Assembly: GCA_028289545.1 (NCBI GenBank)
Contig: JANQPG010000034.1
Span: 35,691-99,690 of the forward strand
Reading direction: 5' to 3'
Source of the DNA: Woeseiaceae bacterium
GTDB lineage: Bacteria > Pseudomonadota > Gammaproteobacteria > Steroidobacterales > Woeseiaceae
Length of the DNA: 64,000 nt
Each line of letters begins with the position of its first letter. Position 1 is the stretch's first letter. Both the position numbers and the translations under genes were made by a program. The notes under the pieces were generated by a model. The model did not search any database. It saw only the letters and a list, made by a program, of their open reading frames with translations, and was not told the origin of the DNA. Of this stretch, positions 42,751 through 52,522 are shown piece by piece.

Positions 42751-42913
42751 CAAGAAACCACCTCAACAACCACCGACGAGAGACTAACCGCTCCGCGCGG
42801 AACAGTTAAGCGCCCGTGACGAAACGATGCCGGGCAACCCTGCCGCGACTTGCAGCCGCGAGTGCGCACATGCACATTGAACACACATACGCCGAGCTTC
42901 AAGGAGTAAGCCT

Positions 42914-44275
42914 ATGGCAACGCCAGCCGAGGATCTCGAACCCTGGAAACAGCTTCACGACTGCATCGAACAAAATGATCGCAGCGCCGCGGAGGCATTG
43001 CTCGACGCCCTGCCGCCGGAACAAACCGTGCGCGTGCTGTTTCGCTTGTCGTCCGACGATCAGCAGCGGCTGCTTGCACTGATACCGCCCGAAAACGCCG
43101 CCGATCTCCTGCACGAGTTCCCGGATCAGCACGCCGCCGACCTGATCGACCACCTCGATACCGAAGCGGCGGCACACATTGTCGACGAGCTGCCGAGTGA
43201 CGATGGCGCCGATATTCTGGGTTCACTGGATCGCGAACACGCCGAGGCCATTCTCGGAGAAATGGACCCCGAGGCGGCCGGCGAAGTTCGGGAGCTGATC
43301 AACTACCCGACCGACGTCGCCGGCGGTCTGATGGAACTCGAACAGTTCGCCTATCCGGAGACGATCCGCGCGCGCGACTTCATTCGCGACGTGCGCGAGC
43401 GGCGCAAGGACATCGAACAGCTGCCCGCGCGCCTGCTTTTGCTCGACCCGCTGGGCCGACCGACCGGCGCCGTGCATATCGAAGACGTGCTGCTGGCGAA
43501 TCCGGAGTCCGCCCTTGGCACGGTTTCGGAGGCTGTGCCCACCTTGCCGGTGACGGCGAGCCTCGATCAACTCGAAGACTATTTCGACGAGTACGAAACA
43601 CCCGGCGCGCCTATTGTGGACGAACTGGGACACCTGTTAGGCCGAGTACGTCGCCAGGATTTCCAGGAGGCGCTGGCCGATCGCGCGTCCAGCGACCAGC
43701 TAAAGGTGCAGGGTATCGTCAGCGGCGAGGAGCTGCGCGCCATGCCCGTCGTGGATCGTTCCCGGCGGCGACTATCGTGGTTGAGTGTCAATATTGTGTT
43801 GAATATTATCGCCGCCAGCGTCATTGCGATGTTTCAGGACACGCTGGCCGCCGTCATTGCGTTGGCCGTGTTCCTGCCCATTGTCTCGGACATGAGCGGC
43901 TGTTCGGGTAACCAGGCCGTCGCCGTCAGTATGCGCGAGCTCACGCTCGGCATCGTGCAGCCGCGCGACGTGTTGCGTGTCTGGTGGCAGGAGGTGTCGG
44001 TTGGGCTCATGAACGGCGTGGCGCTCGGCAGTCTGCTGGCCTTCGCGGCTTACCTGTGGCAGGGCAGCGCGGTGCTCGGACTCGTCGTGGGCGCGGCGCT
44101 GGCGGTCAATACCGTCGTGGCCGTGTCGATCGGCGGTTGCGTGCCGCTGCTCCTGAAACACGTCAAGGTCGATCCGGCCGTGGCGTCAGGGCCCGTGCTG
44201 ACCACCGTGACGGACATGTGCGGGTTCTTCCTGGTGCTTGGCCTCGCCACGCTGGCGCTGCCGTACATCGCCTAA
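42914..44275 (+). CDS. mgtE: Magnesium transporter MgtE
   Basis: 453-aa Mg2+ channel, a homodimer gated by cytosolic Mg2+. Domains: superhelical N domain (about 1-130, FRLSSDDQQRLLALIPPENAADLLHEFP), two CBS domains (about 135-260) and a five-helix membrane domain (about 285-453) with LPIVSDMSGCSGNQAVAVSMRE and GPVLTTVTDMCGFF, the conserved pore motifs. AAGGAG precedes ATG 42914. Its TAA overlaps the stop codon of the convergent carboxylase gene by two bases. Confidence 0.95.
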   Translation: MATPAEDLEPWKQLHDCIEQNDRSAAEALLDALPPEQTVRVLFRLSSDDQQRLLALIPPENAADLLHEFPDQHAADLIDHLDTEAAAHIVDELPSDDGADILGSLDREHAEAILGEMDPEAAGEVRELINYPTDVAGGLMELEQFAYPETIRARDFIRDVRERRKDIEQLPARLLLLDPLGRPTGAVHIEDVLLANPESALGTVSEAVPTLPVTASLDQLEDYFDEYETPGAPIVDELGHLLGRVRRQDFQEALADRASSDQLKVQGIVSGEELRAMPVVDRSRRRLSWLSVNIVLNIIAASVIAMFQDTLAAVIALAVFLPIVSDMSGCSGNQAVAVSMRELTLGIVQPRDVLRVWWQEVSVGLMNGVALGSLLAFAAYLWQGSAVLGLVVGAALAVNTVVAVSIGGCVPLLLKHVKVDPAVASGPVLTTVTDMCGFFLVLGLATLALPYIA

Positions 44276-46368
44276 ATCGGCGACTTGTCCGACAATGGGT
44301 TGGACAAGTCGTCGGACGAACTATCGGGCGATGCGTCGGAGCTCGCGATTTCGATCAGGAGTTCACCCTCCGCCACCTGTTTGCCGGGCGGGCACAGTAT
44401 GCGCTGCACAACTCCGTCTTCCGGCGCGTGCACCTTGTGCTCCATTTTCATCGCCTCGAGTATCAGCAGCGTATCGCCAGCGGCCACGCGATCGCCGACG
44501 GTCACGTTCACGGCAATGACCGCGCCCGGCATGGGCGCTTCGAGCGAACCTTCTGCGCTCTTGTGCCGGCCGGCAACTGACGCAAGTTCGACGACCTCGA
44601 CGTCCGCGGAGTCGACACCGAGCCACACGCGATAGCCTTCCCGATGTGGTGCGACGACGGCGTGGTGGTTCGTTCCGTCGACCGCAAACTCGAGAGTCGG
44701 GGGTGACAGCTCGTTCAGGGAGACCGTGTGACTCGCCGCGGCGCCCGGCTCGGCGTTGGCCCGGCGCTCGGCGGCGCTTGCGCCGCGCTCGATGCGAGCA
44801 CTAAAGCCCTCTTCGTGTTTTGCCAGCGTTACCACCGACAGCATATTGCCCTCGCGCAGTCCGATGCTCCGCTGAGCGGGCTGGTTGCTGCGCCAGTTCG
44901 CGAGTACGGTCCAGGGATCGGCGCTCTGATCGTCAGCGGTCGCAGGTATCTCGAACTCGAGCAGGGCAACGGCCATGAGCGCAAGGTCGCCAACGTCGAC
45001 GCGGGCGAACAGCGTATCCGTGTGTTCGTCGATAAAGGCCGTCGACACTTTGCCCGCGGCGAAATCGGGTTCACGCGTCAACGCATGCAGGAACCGCGTG
45101 TTGGTTTCGAGTCCGGCCACGCGGGTTTGTTCGAGCGCGCGCGTAAGCGCGAGCAGGGCGTTACCGCGGTCCTCTCCATGGGTAATGATCTTGGCGATCA
45201 TCGGGTCGTAATGCGGCGACAGTACCTGCCCTTCTGCAATGCCGCTGTCGACACGAGCGCTACCCGGCAGCTCGAGGTGGCTCAGCGTTCCGACGGACGG
45301 CGCAAACTGCCGGTCGGGGTCTTCGGCATACAGCCGGGCTTCGAAGGCGTGGCCGGTCCCGGCAATGTCTTCCTGCGCGAGCGGCAGTCCCTTGCCGGCG
45401 GCGATCCTCAACTGCCACTCGACAAAATCCAGTCCGGAGATGGCTTCCGACACCGGGTGTTCGACCTGCAGGCGGGTGTTCATCTCCATGAAGTAGACCC
45501 CGTCCGCGCCGTCATAGAGAAACTCGACCGTGCCGGCGCCCCGGTAGAGCACGGCTTCGCCGGCGCGTACACCGGCCTCGAGCAACGCCTTGCGGACCTT
45601 GCTGTCGAGCTTGGGGGCGGGCGCCTCCTCGATGATCTTCTGGTGACGGCGCTGCACCGAGCAGTCGCGCTCGAAGACGTGCACGACGTTGCCGTTGCCG
45701 TCGCCGAATATCTGCACTTCCAGGTGCCTGGACCGCTCCAGGTATTTTTCCAGCAGGAATCGATCGTCGCCGAAAGCCGAAGCGGCCTCACGTTTCCCGG
45801 ACTCAAGCGCTTCGCCCAGCTCGTCGGCATTCTGCACGAGTCGCATGCCTTTGCCGCCGCCGCCTGCCGACGCTTTGAGCAATACCGGGTAACCGATGCG
45901 GTCAGCGGCTTCGGCAAAGCGGTCGAGGGACTGTTCGTCACCTTCGTAGCCCGGCGCCACGGGAACGCCGGCTGCCTGCATGAGTTGCTTGGCGGCCGAT
46001 TTGGAGCCCATCGAGCGGATCGTTTCGGCGGTGGGTCCGACAAAGCAGATGCCGGCGGCGTCGAGCGCGTCACAGAACTCGGCGTTCTCGGACAGGAAGC
46101 CGTAGCCGGGGTGAACTGCCTCGGCGCCGCTTTTCTCCGCGGCCTCGAGCAGCCTGTCGATACGGAGGTAGCTCTCACTGGCCGGCGCGGCGCCAATATG
46201 TATGGCCTCATCGGCAGCGTGTACGTGCGGCGCGTCCCGGTCGGCGTCGGAATACACCGCCACCGTTCGTATGCCGAGTCGCCTTGCGGACCGCGCAATG
46301 CGCACCGCAATTTCGCCACGGTTGGCAATCAGGAGTTTTCGGAACAGGCGGTCCTTAAGCTTTGGCAT
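44272..46368 (-). CDS. liuD: Acyl-CoA carboxylase biotin-carrying subunit (methylcrotonyl-CoA carboxylase alpha)
   Basis: 698-aa biotin-dependent enzyme: biotin carboxylase domain (about 1-450; LIANRGEIAVRIARSARRLG, the ATP-grasp loop KASAGGGGKGMR, EMNTRLQVEHPVSEAI, GHAFEARLYAEDP) and a C-terminal biotinyl domain with EAMKMEHKVHAP. It acts with the carboxyltransferase encoded upstream in the same operon (19 bp apart). The isovaleryl-CoA dehydrogenase gene divergent from the pair points to leucine catabolism; propionyl- or geranyl-CoA would be alternatives. The stop codon overlaps that of mgtE. Confidence 0.88.
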   Translation of the reverse strand: MPKLKDRLFRKLLIANRGEIAVRIARSARRLGIRTVAVYSDADRDAPHVHAADEAIHIGAAPASESYLRIDRLLEAAEKSGAEAVHPGYGFLSENAEFCDALDAAGICFVGPTAETIRSMGSKSAAKQLMQAAGVPVAPGYEGDEQSLDRFAEAADRIGYPVLLKASAGGGGKGMRLVQNADELGEALESGKREAASAFGDDRFLLEKYLERSRHLEVQIFGDGNGNVVHVFERDCSVQRRHQKIIEEAPAPKLDSKVRKALLEAGVRAGEAVLYRGAGTVEFLYDGADGVYFMEMNTRLQVEHPVSEAISGLDFVEWQLRIAAGKGLPLAQEDIAGTGHAFEARLYAEDPDRQFAPSVGTLSHLELPGSARVDSGIAEGQVLSPHYDPMIAKIITHGEDRGNALLALTRALEQTRVAGLETNTRFLHALTREPDFAAGKVSTAFIDEHTDTLFARVDVGDLALMAVALLEFEIPATADDQSADPWTVLANWRSNQPAQRSIGLREGNMLSVVTLAKHEEGFSARIERGASAAERRANAEPGAAASHTVSLNELSPPTLEFAVDGTNHHAVVAPHREGYRVWLGVDSADVEVVELASVAGRHKSAEGSLEAPMPGAVIAVNVTVGDRVAAGDTLLILEAMKMEHKVHAPEDGVVQRILCPPGKQVAEGELLIEIASSDASPDSSSDDLSNPLSDKSPI

Positions 46369-46387
46369 TGGCTACGTCCGGCCCCCG

Positions 46388-48013
46388 CTACATGCGGAAC
46401 AGGCCAAAGCGCGTCGGCTCGATGGGCGCGTTGAGGCTGGCTGACAGTGCAAGGCCGAGCACCTTGCGCGTATCGGCCGGATCGATGATGCCGTCGTCCC
46501 AGAGCCGCGCCGTTGCGTAGTAGGGGTTGCCCTGCGCTTCGTAGTCGGCGCGGGTATTTGCCTTGAACTGGTCCTCTTCCTCGGCTGACCATTCGCCGCC
46601 CTTGGCCTCGGTGGCGTCACGCCGGACCGTCGCAAGAACGTTGGCCGCCTGTTCACCACCCATGACGGAAATGCGTGAGTTTGGCCACGTGAACAGAAAC
46701 CGCGGGCCGTAAGCCCGTCCGCACATGCCGTAGTTGCCGGCGCCGTAGGAGCCCCCAATTATCACCGTAAACTTGGGCACGTTGGCGGTCGACACGGCCG
46801 TGACCAGTTTGGCGCCGTCTTTGGCGATGCCGCCGGCTTCGGCCGACTGGCCCACCATGAAGCCCGTGATGTTCTGCAGGAACACGATCGGGATACCGCG
46901 CTGGCAGCACAGCTCGATGAAGTGAGCGCCTTTCTTGGCGCTTTCCGAAAACAGAATACCGTTGTTGGCAATAATCCCGACCGGGTAACCGTAAAGCCGC
47001 GCAAAGCCCGTCACGAGGGTTGCGCCGTACAGCGGCTTGAATTCGTCGAATACCGAGCCGTCGACCACCCGCGCAATAATCTCGCGGACGTCGTAAGGCT
47101 TGCGGATATCGGCCTCCACGATGCCGTAGAGTTCTTTTGCGTCGTAGACGGGCGGCACGGTCTCGTCGCGAGTGAGGCGGCCTTGTTTGTGCCAGTTCAG
47201 ATTGGCGACGAGCCGGCGCGCTATGCCGAGCGCATGGTCGTCGTCGTCGGCCAGGTAGTCGGCAACGCCGGAGCGCCGCGTGTGCAGGTCGCCACCGCCG
47301 AGGTCCTCGGCATCGACGATTTCCCCGGTCGCCGCCTTGACCAACGGCGGTCCGGCGAGAAAGATGGTGCCCTGGTTTCTAACGATCACGGCTTCGTCGG
47401 CCATGGCCGGCACGTAGGCGCCCCCGGCCGTGCAGGAGCCGTGCACGACGGCAATCTGCGGAATACCGGCGGCCGACAGCTGCGCCTGATTGTAGAAAAT
47501 CCGTCCGAAATGCCGTTCGTCGGGAAATATCTCGTCCTGCATCGGCAGGAACGCGCCACCCGATTCGACGAGGTAAACGCAGGGCAGGCGGTTTTCGAGC
47601 GCAACGGTTTGCGCTCTCAGGTGCTTCTTCACGGTAAGCGGGTGATAGGTGCCGCCCTTGACCGTGGCGTCATTGGCAACGATGACGCACTCCACCCCTT
47701 CGATCCGCCCGATGCCCGCGACAACGCCCGCCGAATGCAGCGGGCTTTCGTACACCTCCCAGGCGGCGAGCTGACCAATTTCGAGAAACGGCGAGCCCGG
47801 ATCGAGCAACCGGTCGACACGCTCCCTTGCCAGGAGCTTGCCGCGCGCCTTGTGCCGCTCCGTATACCGTTTGCCGCCGTGTTCACACACGCGCGCGACG
47901 CGCGCCTCGAGTTCGTCGACGAGCGCCTGCATGGCCTTGCGGTTCGCCGCAAACCCGGCTGACGACGTGTCGATTTGCGAATTGTAGGGGGCTGGCTGGC
48001 CGTTGTTCGGCAT
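46388..48013 (-). CDS. liuB: Acyl-CoA carboxylase carboxyltransferase subunit (methylcrotonyl-CoA carboxylase beta)
   Basis: 541-aa crotonase-fold enzyme that transfers CO2 from biotin to the acyl-CoA. Motifs: [83 protein letters not shown] (characteristic of methylcrotonyl-CoA carboxylase), [11 protein letters not shown] and [22 protein letters not shown]. The start at 48013 ([11 protein letters not shown]) is preferred; the in-frame upstream start at 48097 would add an odd Trp/Cys-rich tail and enter the promoter region. It is first in the two-gene operon. Confidence 0.92.
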   Translation of the reverse strand: MPNNGQPAPYNSQIDTSSAGFAANRKAMQALVDELEARVARVCEHGGKRYTERHKARGKLLARERVDRLLDPGSPFLEIGQLAAWEVYESPLHSAGVVAGIGRIEGVECVIVANDATVKGGTYHPLTVKKHLRAQTVALENRLPCVYLVESGGAFLPMQDEIFPDERHFGRIFYNQAQLSAAGIPQIAVVHGSCTAGGAYVPAMADEAVIVRNQGTIFLAGPPLVKAATGEIVDAEDLGGGDLHTRRSGVADYLADDDDHALGIARRLVANLNWHKQGRLTRDETVPPVYDAKELYGIVEADIRKPYDVREIIARVVDGSVFDEFKPLYGATLVTGFARLYGYPVGIIANNGILFSESAKKGAHFIELCCQRGIPIVFLQNITGFMVGQSAEAGGIAKDGAKLVTAVSTANVPKFTVIIGGSYGAGNYGMCGRAYGPRFLFTWPNSRISVMGGEQAANVLATVRRDATEAKGGEWSAEEEDQFKANTRADYEAQGNPYYATARLWDDGIIDPADTRKVLGLALSASLNAPIEPTRFGLFRM

Positions 48014-48170
48014 GCTGTGTTGTCCGGCTATTGACCGCTCAGAGCATCGTAGATAACGCCCTCGGCAGGGTACATACCATAAGGTGTATATCCACAACGG
48101 TACAGGTCTGTGCGACCTTTAGGTGCGAGTTTCTTCGCGCCATCTACATTACGACGATACAGGAATCAGC

Positions 48171-49346
48171 ATGCGACGGACTGCCGCCGGATTGACGATG
48201 AACTTCGGGTTGCCCGAGGAAGTCGAGGCGATGCGCGATGTCATTGCCCGCTGGGTTGCCGATCGGCTCGACCCGCGTGCGGGGGAGATCGACGAGCAGA
48301 ACGAGTTTCCGCGGGACCTCTGGCCGGAGCTCGGGGAGTTGGGTCTGCTCGGCATTACGGCGGGTGAAGACTATGGCGGCAGTGGCCTGGGCTACCTCGC
48401 TCATTGTGTCGCCATGGAGGAGATTTCCCGCGGTTCCGGTTCCGTGGGCTTGTCGTACGCTGCGCATTCGAACCTCTGCGTCAACCAGATCGAACTCAAC
48501 GGCAGCGATGCACAGAAAGCCCGGTATCTGCCGGCTCTTTGCAGCGGCGAGCACCTCGGTGCACTCGCAATGTCCGAACCGGGCTCCGGGTCGGATGTCG
48601 TATCGATGCGCCTGTCGGCAAGAAGGGACGGCGACGTCTACGTGCTCAACGGCAGCAAAATGTGGATTACGAACGGCCCCGGCGCGGACGTGCTGGTGGT
48701 CTACGCCAAGACCGACCCGAGTGCGGGTTCGCGCGGGATTACGGCGTTTATTGTCGAAAAGGGCTTCGGCGGCTTTTCGACGGCACAAAAGCTCGACAAA
48801 CTCGGCATGCGCGGTTCGGACACCTGCGAGCTGGTTTTCGAAGATTGCGAGGTGCCGGTCGATAACGTGCTGGGAACGGAAGGCGGCGGAGCGCGGATTC
48901 TGATGAGTGGCCTCGACTACGAGCGCGCCGTGCTCGCGGCGGGCCCTGTCGGCATCATGGAAGCCTGCGTGGACGCAGTTATTCCTTACGTGCATGACCG
49001 GCAACAGTTCGGCAGTCCCATTGGCCGCTTCCAGCTCGTACAGGGCAAAGTGGCCGACATGTATTCCACGATGAACGCCTGCAAGGCTTACGTGTACGCA
49101 GTGGCGGCCGCGTGCGATCGCGGCGAGACGACCCGCCAGGACGCGGCGGCCTGCATACTTTATGCCGCCGAAAAGGCGACGCTCGTGGCGCTCGACGCCA
49201 TCCAGCTCCTGGGCGGGAACGGCTATATCAACGAGTATCCGACCGGCCGTTTCCTGCGCGACGCAAAGCTCTACGAAATCGGCGCAGGCACCAGCGAGAT
49301 ACGCCGCATGCTGATCGGCCGCGAGCTGTTCGAGAACAGCGCCTGA
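48171..49346 (+). CDS. liuA: Isovaleryl-CoA dehydrogenase
   Basis: 391-aa FAD acyl-CoA dehydrogenase of leucine breakdown, forming 3-methylcrotonyl-CoA. Motifs: [47 protein letters not shown] (isovaleryl-type), [44 protein letters not shown] with the catalytic Glu, and [38 protein letters not shown] 48171 follows AGGAA; ATG 48198 is a shorter option. It is divergent from the carboxylase operon, with which it shares the pathway. The regulator LiuR is not seen here. Confidence 0.93.
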   Translation: MRRTAAGLTMNFGLPEEVEAMRDVIARWVADRLDPRAGEIDEQNEFPRDLWPELGELGLLGITAGEDYGGSGLGYLAHCVAMEEISRGSGSVGLSYAAHSNLCVNQIELNGSDAQKARYLPALCSGEHLGALAMSEPGSGSDVVSMRLSARRDGDVYVLNGSKMWITNGPGADVLVVYAKTDPSAGSRGITAFIVEKGFGGFSTAQKLDKLGMRGSDTCELVFEDCEVPVDNVLGTEGGGARILMSGLDYERAVLAAGPVGIMEACVDAVIPYVHDRQQFGSPIGRFQLVQGKVADMYSTMNACKAYVYAVAAACDRGETTRQDAAACILYAAEKATLVALDAIQLLGGNGYINEYPTGRFLRDAKLYEIGAGTSEIRRMLIGRELFENSA

Positions 49347-49421
49347 TTCGTATCGCGTTCACGCGCGTCTTGTTGCGGTTTCGCGATACACTCGTTCGCG
49401 TTCGTTTGAGGAGTTTGTGTC

Positions 49422-49877
49422 ATGCCCGGTCTGTATTTCGAGGAATTCACCGAGGGCCAGGAGTTCGAGCATGCGATACGCCGGACCGTGACCGAGACCG
49501 ACAATCTCCTGTTCACGACCATGACGCACAATCCGGCCGCGCTGCATCTCGACGCCGAGTACTGCAAGGATACGGAGTTCGGGCAAATACTCGTCAACAG
49601 CCTGTTTACGCTGTCGCTGGTTGTTGGCATCTCCGTCAACGAGACGACCCTGGGCACCACGGTTGCGAACCTGGGTTTCGGCGCCGTCCGTTTCCCCAAG
49701 CCCGTGTTCATTGGCGATACGCTGACCGTGCGCTCGGTCGTCAAAGCGCTCAAGGCGTCGAAATCCCGCCCGGGGCAAGGCATCGTGACGTTCGAGCATT
49801 CGGCAAGCAACCAGCACGGCGACGTTGTGATCGTGGCTGAACGCGCTGCGCTCATGCTGGGCCGGCCCACCCCCTAG
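49422..49877 (+). CDS. MaoC-like dehydratase
   Basis: 151-aa hot-dog-fold hydratase of the MaoC family. YFEEFTEGQEFEHAIRRTVTETDNLLFTTMTHNPAALHLDAEYCKDTEFGQ contains the catalytic D/H-type region; FGAVRFPKPVFIGDTLTV is also typical. GAGGAG lies 7 nt before ATG 49422. It sits just after the isovaleryl-CoA dehydrogenase gene and may belong to the same acyl-CoA pathway, although leucine breakdown normally uses a crotonase-type hydratase. Its stop codon overlaps that of the convergent membrane protein gene. Confidence 0.9.
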   Translation: MPGLYFEEFTEGQEFEHAIRRTVTETDNLLFTTMTHNPAALHLDAEYCKDTEFGQILVNSLFTLSLVVGISVNETTLGTTVANLGFGAVRFPKPVFIGDTLTVRSVVKALKASKSRPGQGIVTFEHSASNQHGDVVIVAERAALMLGRPTP

Positions 49878-50608
49878 GCCCGGCGCCGATCGTAGCGGCG
49901 CGAAAGGCGCTGGATGGCAATGGTGCCGATGACCGGGGCGACCACCCAGGAAACCACCTGCCATTGACCGGGCAGCAGTTCGGCGAACAGTCGCGAGCCG
50001 CCAAAAGCGAAGAATGCGGTGTATGCGCCAATACCCGAGCCGATCAGCCCGCTCAGATGCGCCTTCAGCTGCTGGCCCCGCGTGAACTGCTCGATCCGCG
50101 TTTCACGGAACATGCTGATCGCTCCGGAGATCGAAATGCCGCCAAAGATCATGAGCAGCCACTGGGTCCTGGCGAGGCCAATGCCGAGTACGGCAATACC
50201 CAGCACGCCCAGGGTGACCAGCATGCCGCGGTGCAGGTGCGTCTTGATGGCATCCGGTTGCTGACGGACCGCAAGGGCCTTCAGGCCGTGGCGCACGCTC
50301 GCGAACACCAGCACCGACAGCATCAGCAGGAACAGGCTGAACATCCGAAATATCTCGGCCAGTTCGACGGCGTCCTCCGGGTCGATTTCCAGTCCGGGCC
50401 GGCGAATGCCAATCGGGTCGGCCAGCACCATGACCGAGGACAGGAACGCCGAGACGCTCACGAAGTACATTGCGTAGGCATAGAATCGGCCGCTCTGAAC
50501 ATGCAGCGTACTGCCCTTGCGGCTGAAAGCGGGTATCCAGAATAGGACCAGCGCAAAGGCGCCAACCACAATGTGTGCGTTTACTAAAAGGGTGTGCAGG
50601 GTAGTCAT
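49874..50608 (-). CDS. Integral membrane protein (DUF2306-like)
   Basis: 244-aa protein with about seven membrane helices and few charged loops. HxxG-type sequence near the N-terminus (FSRKGSTLHVQSGRFYAYAMYFVSVSAF) resembles the DUF2306 family of small membrane proteins with conserved histidines. A second histidine pair is in KTHLHRGMLVTLG. Function unknown. It is a single gene convergent to maoC and divergent from the two-component pair, with the stop overlapping maoC's. Confidence 0.7.
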   Translation of the reverse strand: MTTLHTLLVNAHIVVGAFALVLFWIPAFSRKGSTLHVQSGRFYAYAMYFVSVSAFLSSVMVLADPIGIRRPGLEIDPEDAVELAEIFRMFSLFLLMLSVLVFASVRHGLKALAVRQQPDAIKTHLHRGMLVTLGVLGIAVLGIGLARTQWLLMIFGGISISGAISMFRETRIEQFTRGQQLKAHLSGLIGSGIGAYTAFFAFGGSRLFAELLPGQWQVVSWVVAPVIGTIAIQRLSRRYDRRRA

Positions 50609-50739
50609 GTCGGGCTCCGGTTAAGCTTCCCGTTCAGACTACGAGGGACCGCCCGACCCCATAAGTGCCGGCCGTCACCTGATCAATCCATGACTTTTGG
50701 CATATAGCGCCGCTGGCCGGCAGCCGACACAATGCCCGT

Positions 50740-51873
50740 ATGACCAAACGTATGCGAACCGACTTCATGTACCGCGGGGCCGGAATCCTGACGTGGGCGC
50801 TGATCTCGGGGCTGGCGCTGTACCTGGCCGCGCGCAACCCGGAGACGACGCAGGCGCAAATATCGATTTATGTCGCATTGATCGTGGCCAATCTCGTGGG
50901 GATGCAGTTCGCCATGCAGCACTCGAGACTGGGCATGCCCGCGCGCCGGGTCGCACACGGGATTCAGGCCGTCAGCGCACTGTCGCTGGCGTGGCTGCTG
51001 CCGGTCGACTTCACGCCGATCTACACGATCATCTGGATCGCTCTCGCGCCGGCGCTGTACTCAGTGACCGCGGGCTGGTTGCTGCTGATCGGGGTCATGC
51101 TGAGCTGGTACGTCGTCATGAGCATGGCCTGGGGCTACAACAACCCGGTGATAAGCGTGTCGCTGTACGGCACCTTCCACCTGTTTGCACTCCTCTCGGC
51201 GAGAACCGCCATCGAGGCCGAGTCGGCGCGCGACAAGGTCGAGCTCCTGAACAGCGAACTCATGGCCACACAGCATCTCCTGTCGGAAGCCTCCCGGCAG
51301 TCCGAACGTACGAGGATTGCGCGCGATCTGCACGACCTGCTGGGCCATCACATGACCGCGCTGACCATCAAGCTGCAGATTGCCGAACGACTGACCGACG
51401 GCGATGCCAGAACTCATATCGCCGAATGCCGCGCGTTGTCGCGCCTGTTGCTGGCGGATGTGCGCGACGCTGTCAGCGCCATGCGCGACGAGAGCGGCGT
51501 CGACTTCCGGCGGGCGATTGCCCTTCTTGTCGCGAAGATACCGCAGCTCGATATCTCGCTGGATATCGAGCCGGGCCTCGAAATCGACGACGTCGAGATC
51601 GCCGAGTCGCTGCTGCGGTGCATACAGGAAGCGATCACCAACACCCTGCGGCATGCCGGCGCACGGCAGAGCTGGGTTCGCGTCTGGCGAAGCGGCGATC
51701 ACGTCAACCTGGAGATCCACGATGACGGTAAAAGCAAGGGTGAGCTGGTCGAAGGCAACGGATTGACCGGGATGCGCGAGCGTATCGATCACCTGCGCGG
51801 CACGCTTACCCTCGGGAAACTGAACGACGGCCTCAAGCTCAACATATCGATACCTTACGGGAGCGCGGCATGA
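50740..51873 (+). CDS. Sensor histidine kinase (NarL/DesK-type, HisKA_3)
   Basis: 377-aa membrane sensor: about five to six helices in residues 12-152, a linker coiled coil (about 155-190), the phosphorylated H198 in RTRIARDLHDLLGHHMTALTIKLQ, and a C-terminal ATPase domain (NTLRHAG N-box, EIHDDGK G-box, GNGLTGMRERI). No periplasmic sensor domain is evident, so it may sense the membrane itself, as DesK and LiaS do. ATG 51870 of the response regulator overlaps its stop (ATGA). Confidence 0.93.
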   Translation: MTKRMRTDFMYRGAGILTWALISGLALYLAARNPETTQAQISIYVALIVANLVGMQFAMQHSRLGMPARRVAHGIQAVSALSLAWLLPVDFTPIYTIIWIALAPALYSVTAGWLLLIGVMLSWYVVMSMAWGYNNPVISVSLYGTFHLFALLSARTAIEAESARDKVELLNSELMATQHLLSEASRQSERTRIARDLHDLLGHHMTALTIKLQIAERLTDGDARTHIAECRALSRLLLADVRDAVSAMRDESGVDFRRAIALLVAKIPQLDISLDIEPGLEIDDVEIAESLLRCIQEAITNTLRHAGARQSWVRVWRSGDHVNLEIHDDGKSKGELVEGNGLTGMRERIDHLRGTLTLGKLNDGLKLNISIPYGSAA

Positions 51874-52514
51874 CGCTTTGCGTGGCACTCATCGACGATC
51901 AGACCCTGGTGCGCAAGGGCATACGCGGGCTGCTCGAGCTGTCGGAGAAAGTGGAGGTGGTGGCGGAGGCTGACGACGGCGACCAGGCCATCGAGCTGGT
52001 CGCGCAGCATGGTCCGGACGTGGTGCTCATGGACATGCGCATGCCGCGCATGAACGGCGCGGAGGCCACCGCCGCACTGGCGGCCGCGGGCCACGACGTG
52101 CCCGTGATTATCCTGACAACCTTCGACGACCACGAGCACGTGCTCGAAGGCATCAAAGCCGGCGCAAAAGGCTACTTGCTGAAGGACGTGTCGCTGGAGA
52201 ACCTGATTCGCGCCATCGAGTCGGTGGCCGCCGGTGAAACGATGATCCAACCGGCTATTACCGAGGCGCTCTTGAAGGGGTTATCGCGCCAGGGTGGTGA
52301 GTTCGAGAGCGCCGATATGCCCGAACCGTTGACCCCCAAGGAGACCGAGGTCATCCGGCTGATGGCCGGCGGCTACAGCAACCGGGAGATCTCCGAGGCG
52401 TTGCACAAGTCCGAGGGTACGATCAAGAACCACGTCTCGAACATACTCGCGAAGTTCGGCGTGCGGGACCGCACGCGCGCCGTGCTGAAGGCGATAGAGA
52501 TGGGGGCTATCTAA
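51870..52514 (+). CDS. NarL/FixJ-family response regulator
   Basis: 214-aa regulator: receiver domain with acid pair D9-D10, phospho-acceptor D55 in VVLMDMRMPRMNG and KGYLLKD near the end, then a LuxR-type helix-turn-helix (about 148-205; LTPKETEVIRLMAGGYSNREISEALHKSEGTIKNHVSNILAKFGVRDRTRAV). It is coupled to the kinase through an ATGA overlap, so both form one two-component system. Target genes are not evident; the neighbours point in other directions. Confidence 0.95.
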   Translation: MTLCVALIDDQTLVRKGIRGLLELSEKVEVVAEADDGDQAIELVAQHGPDVVLMDMRMPRMNGAEATAALAAAGHDVPVIILTTFDDHEHVLEGIKAGAKGYLLKDVSLENLIRAIESVAAGETMIQPAITEALLKGLSRQGGEFESADMPEPLTPKETEVIRLMAGGYSNREISEALHKSEGTIKNHVSNILAKFGVRDRTRAVLKAIEMGAI

Positions 52515-52522
52515 AGCCCGCT

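Noticed and set aside
44728..46434. 568-codon plus-strand frame opposite the carboxylase subunit
   Set aside because: The minus-strand gene has clear biotin carboxylase and biotinyl motifs; the plus frame has none.
48061..48097. Possible LiuR or similar operator in the liu divergent promoter
   Set aside because: Small repeats such as GGTACATACC are present, but nothing matches the known LiuR motif closely enough to name a site.
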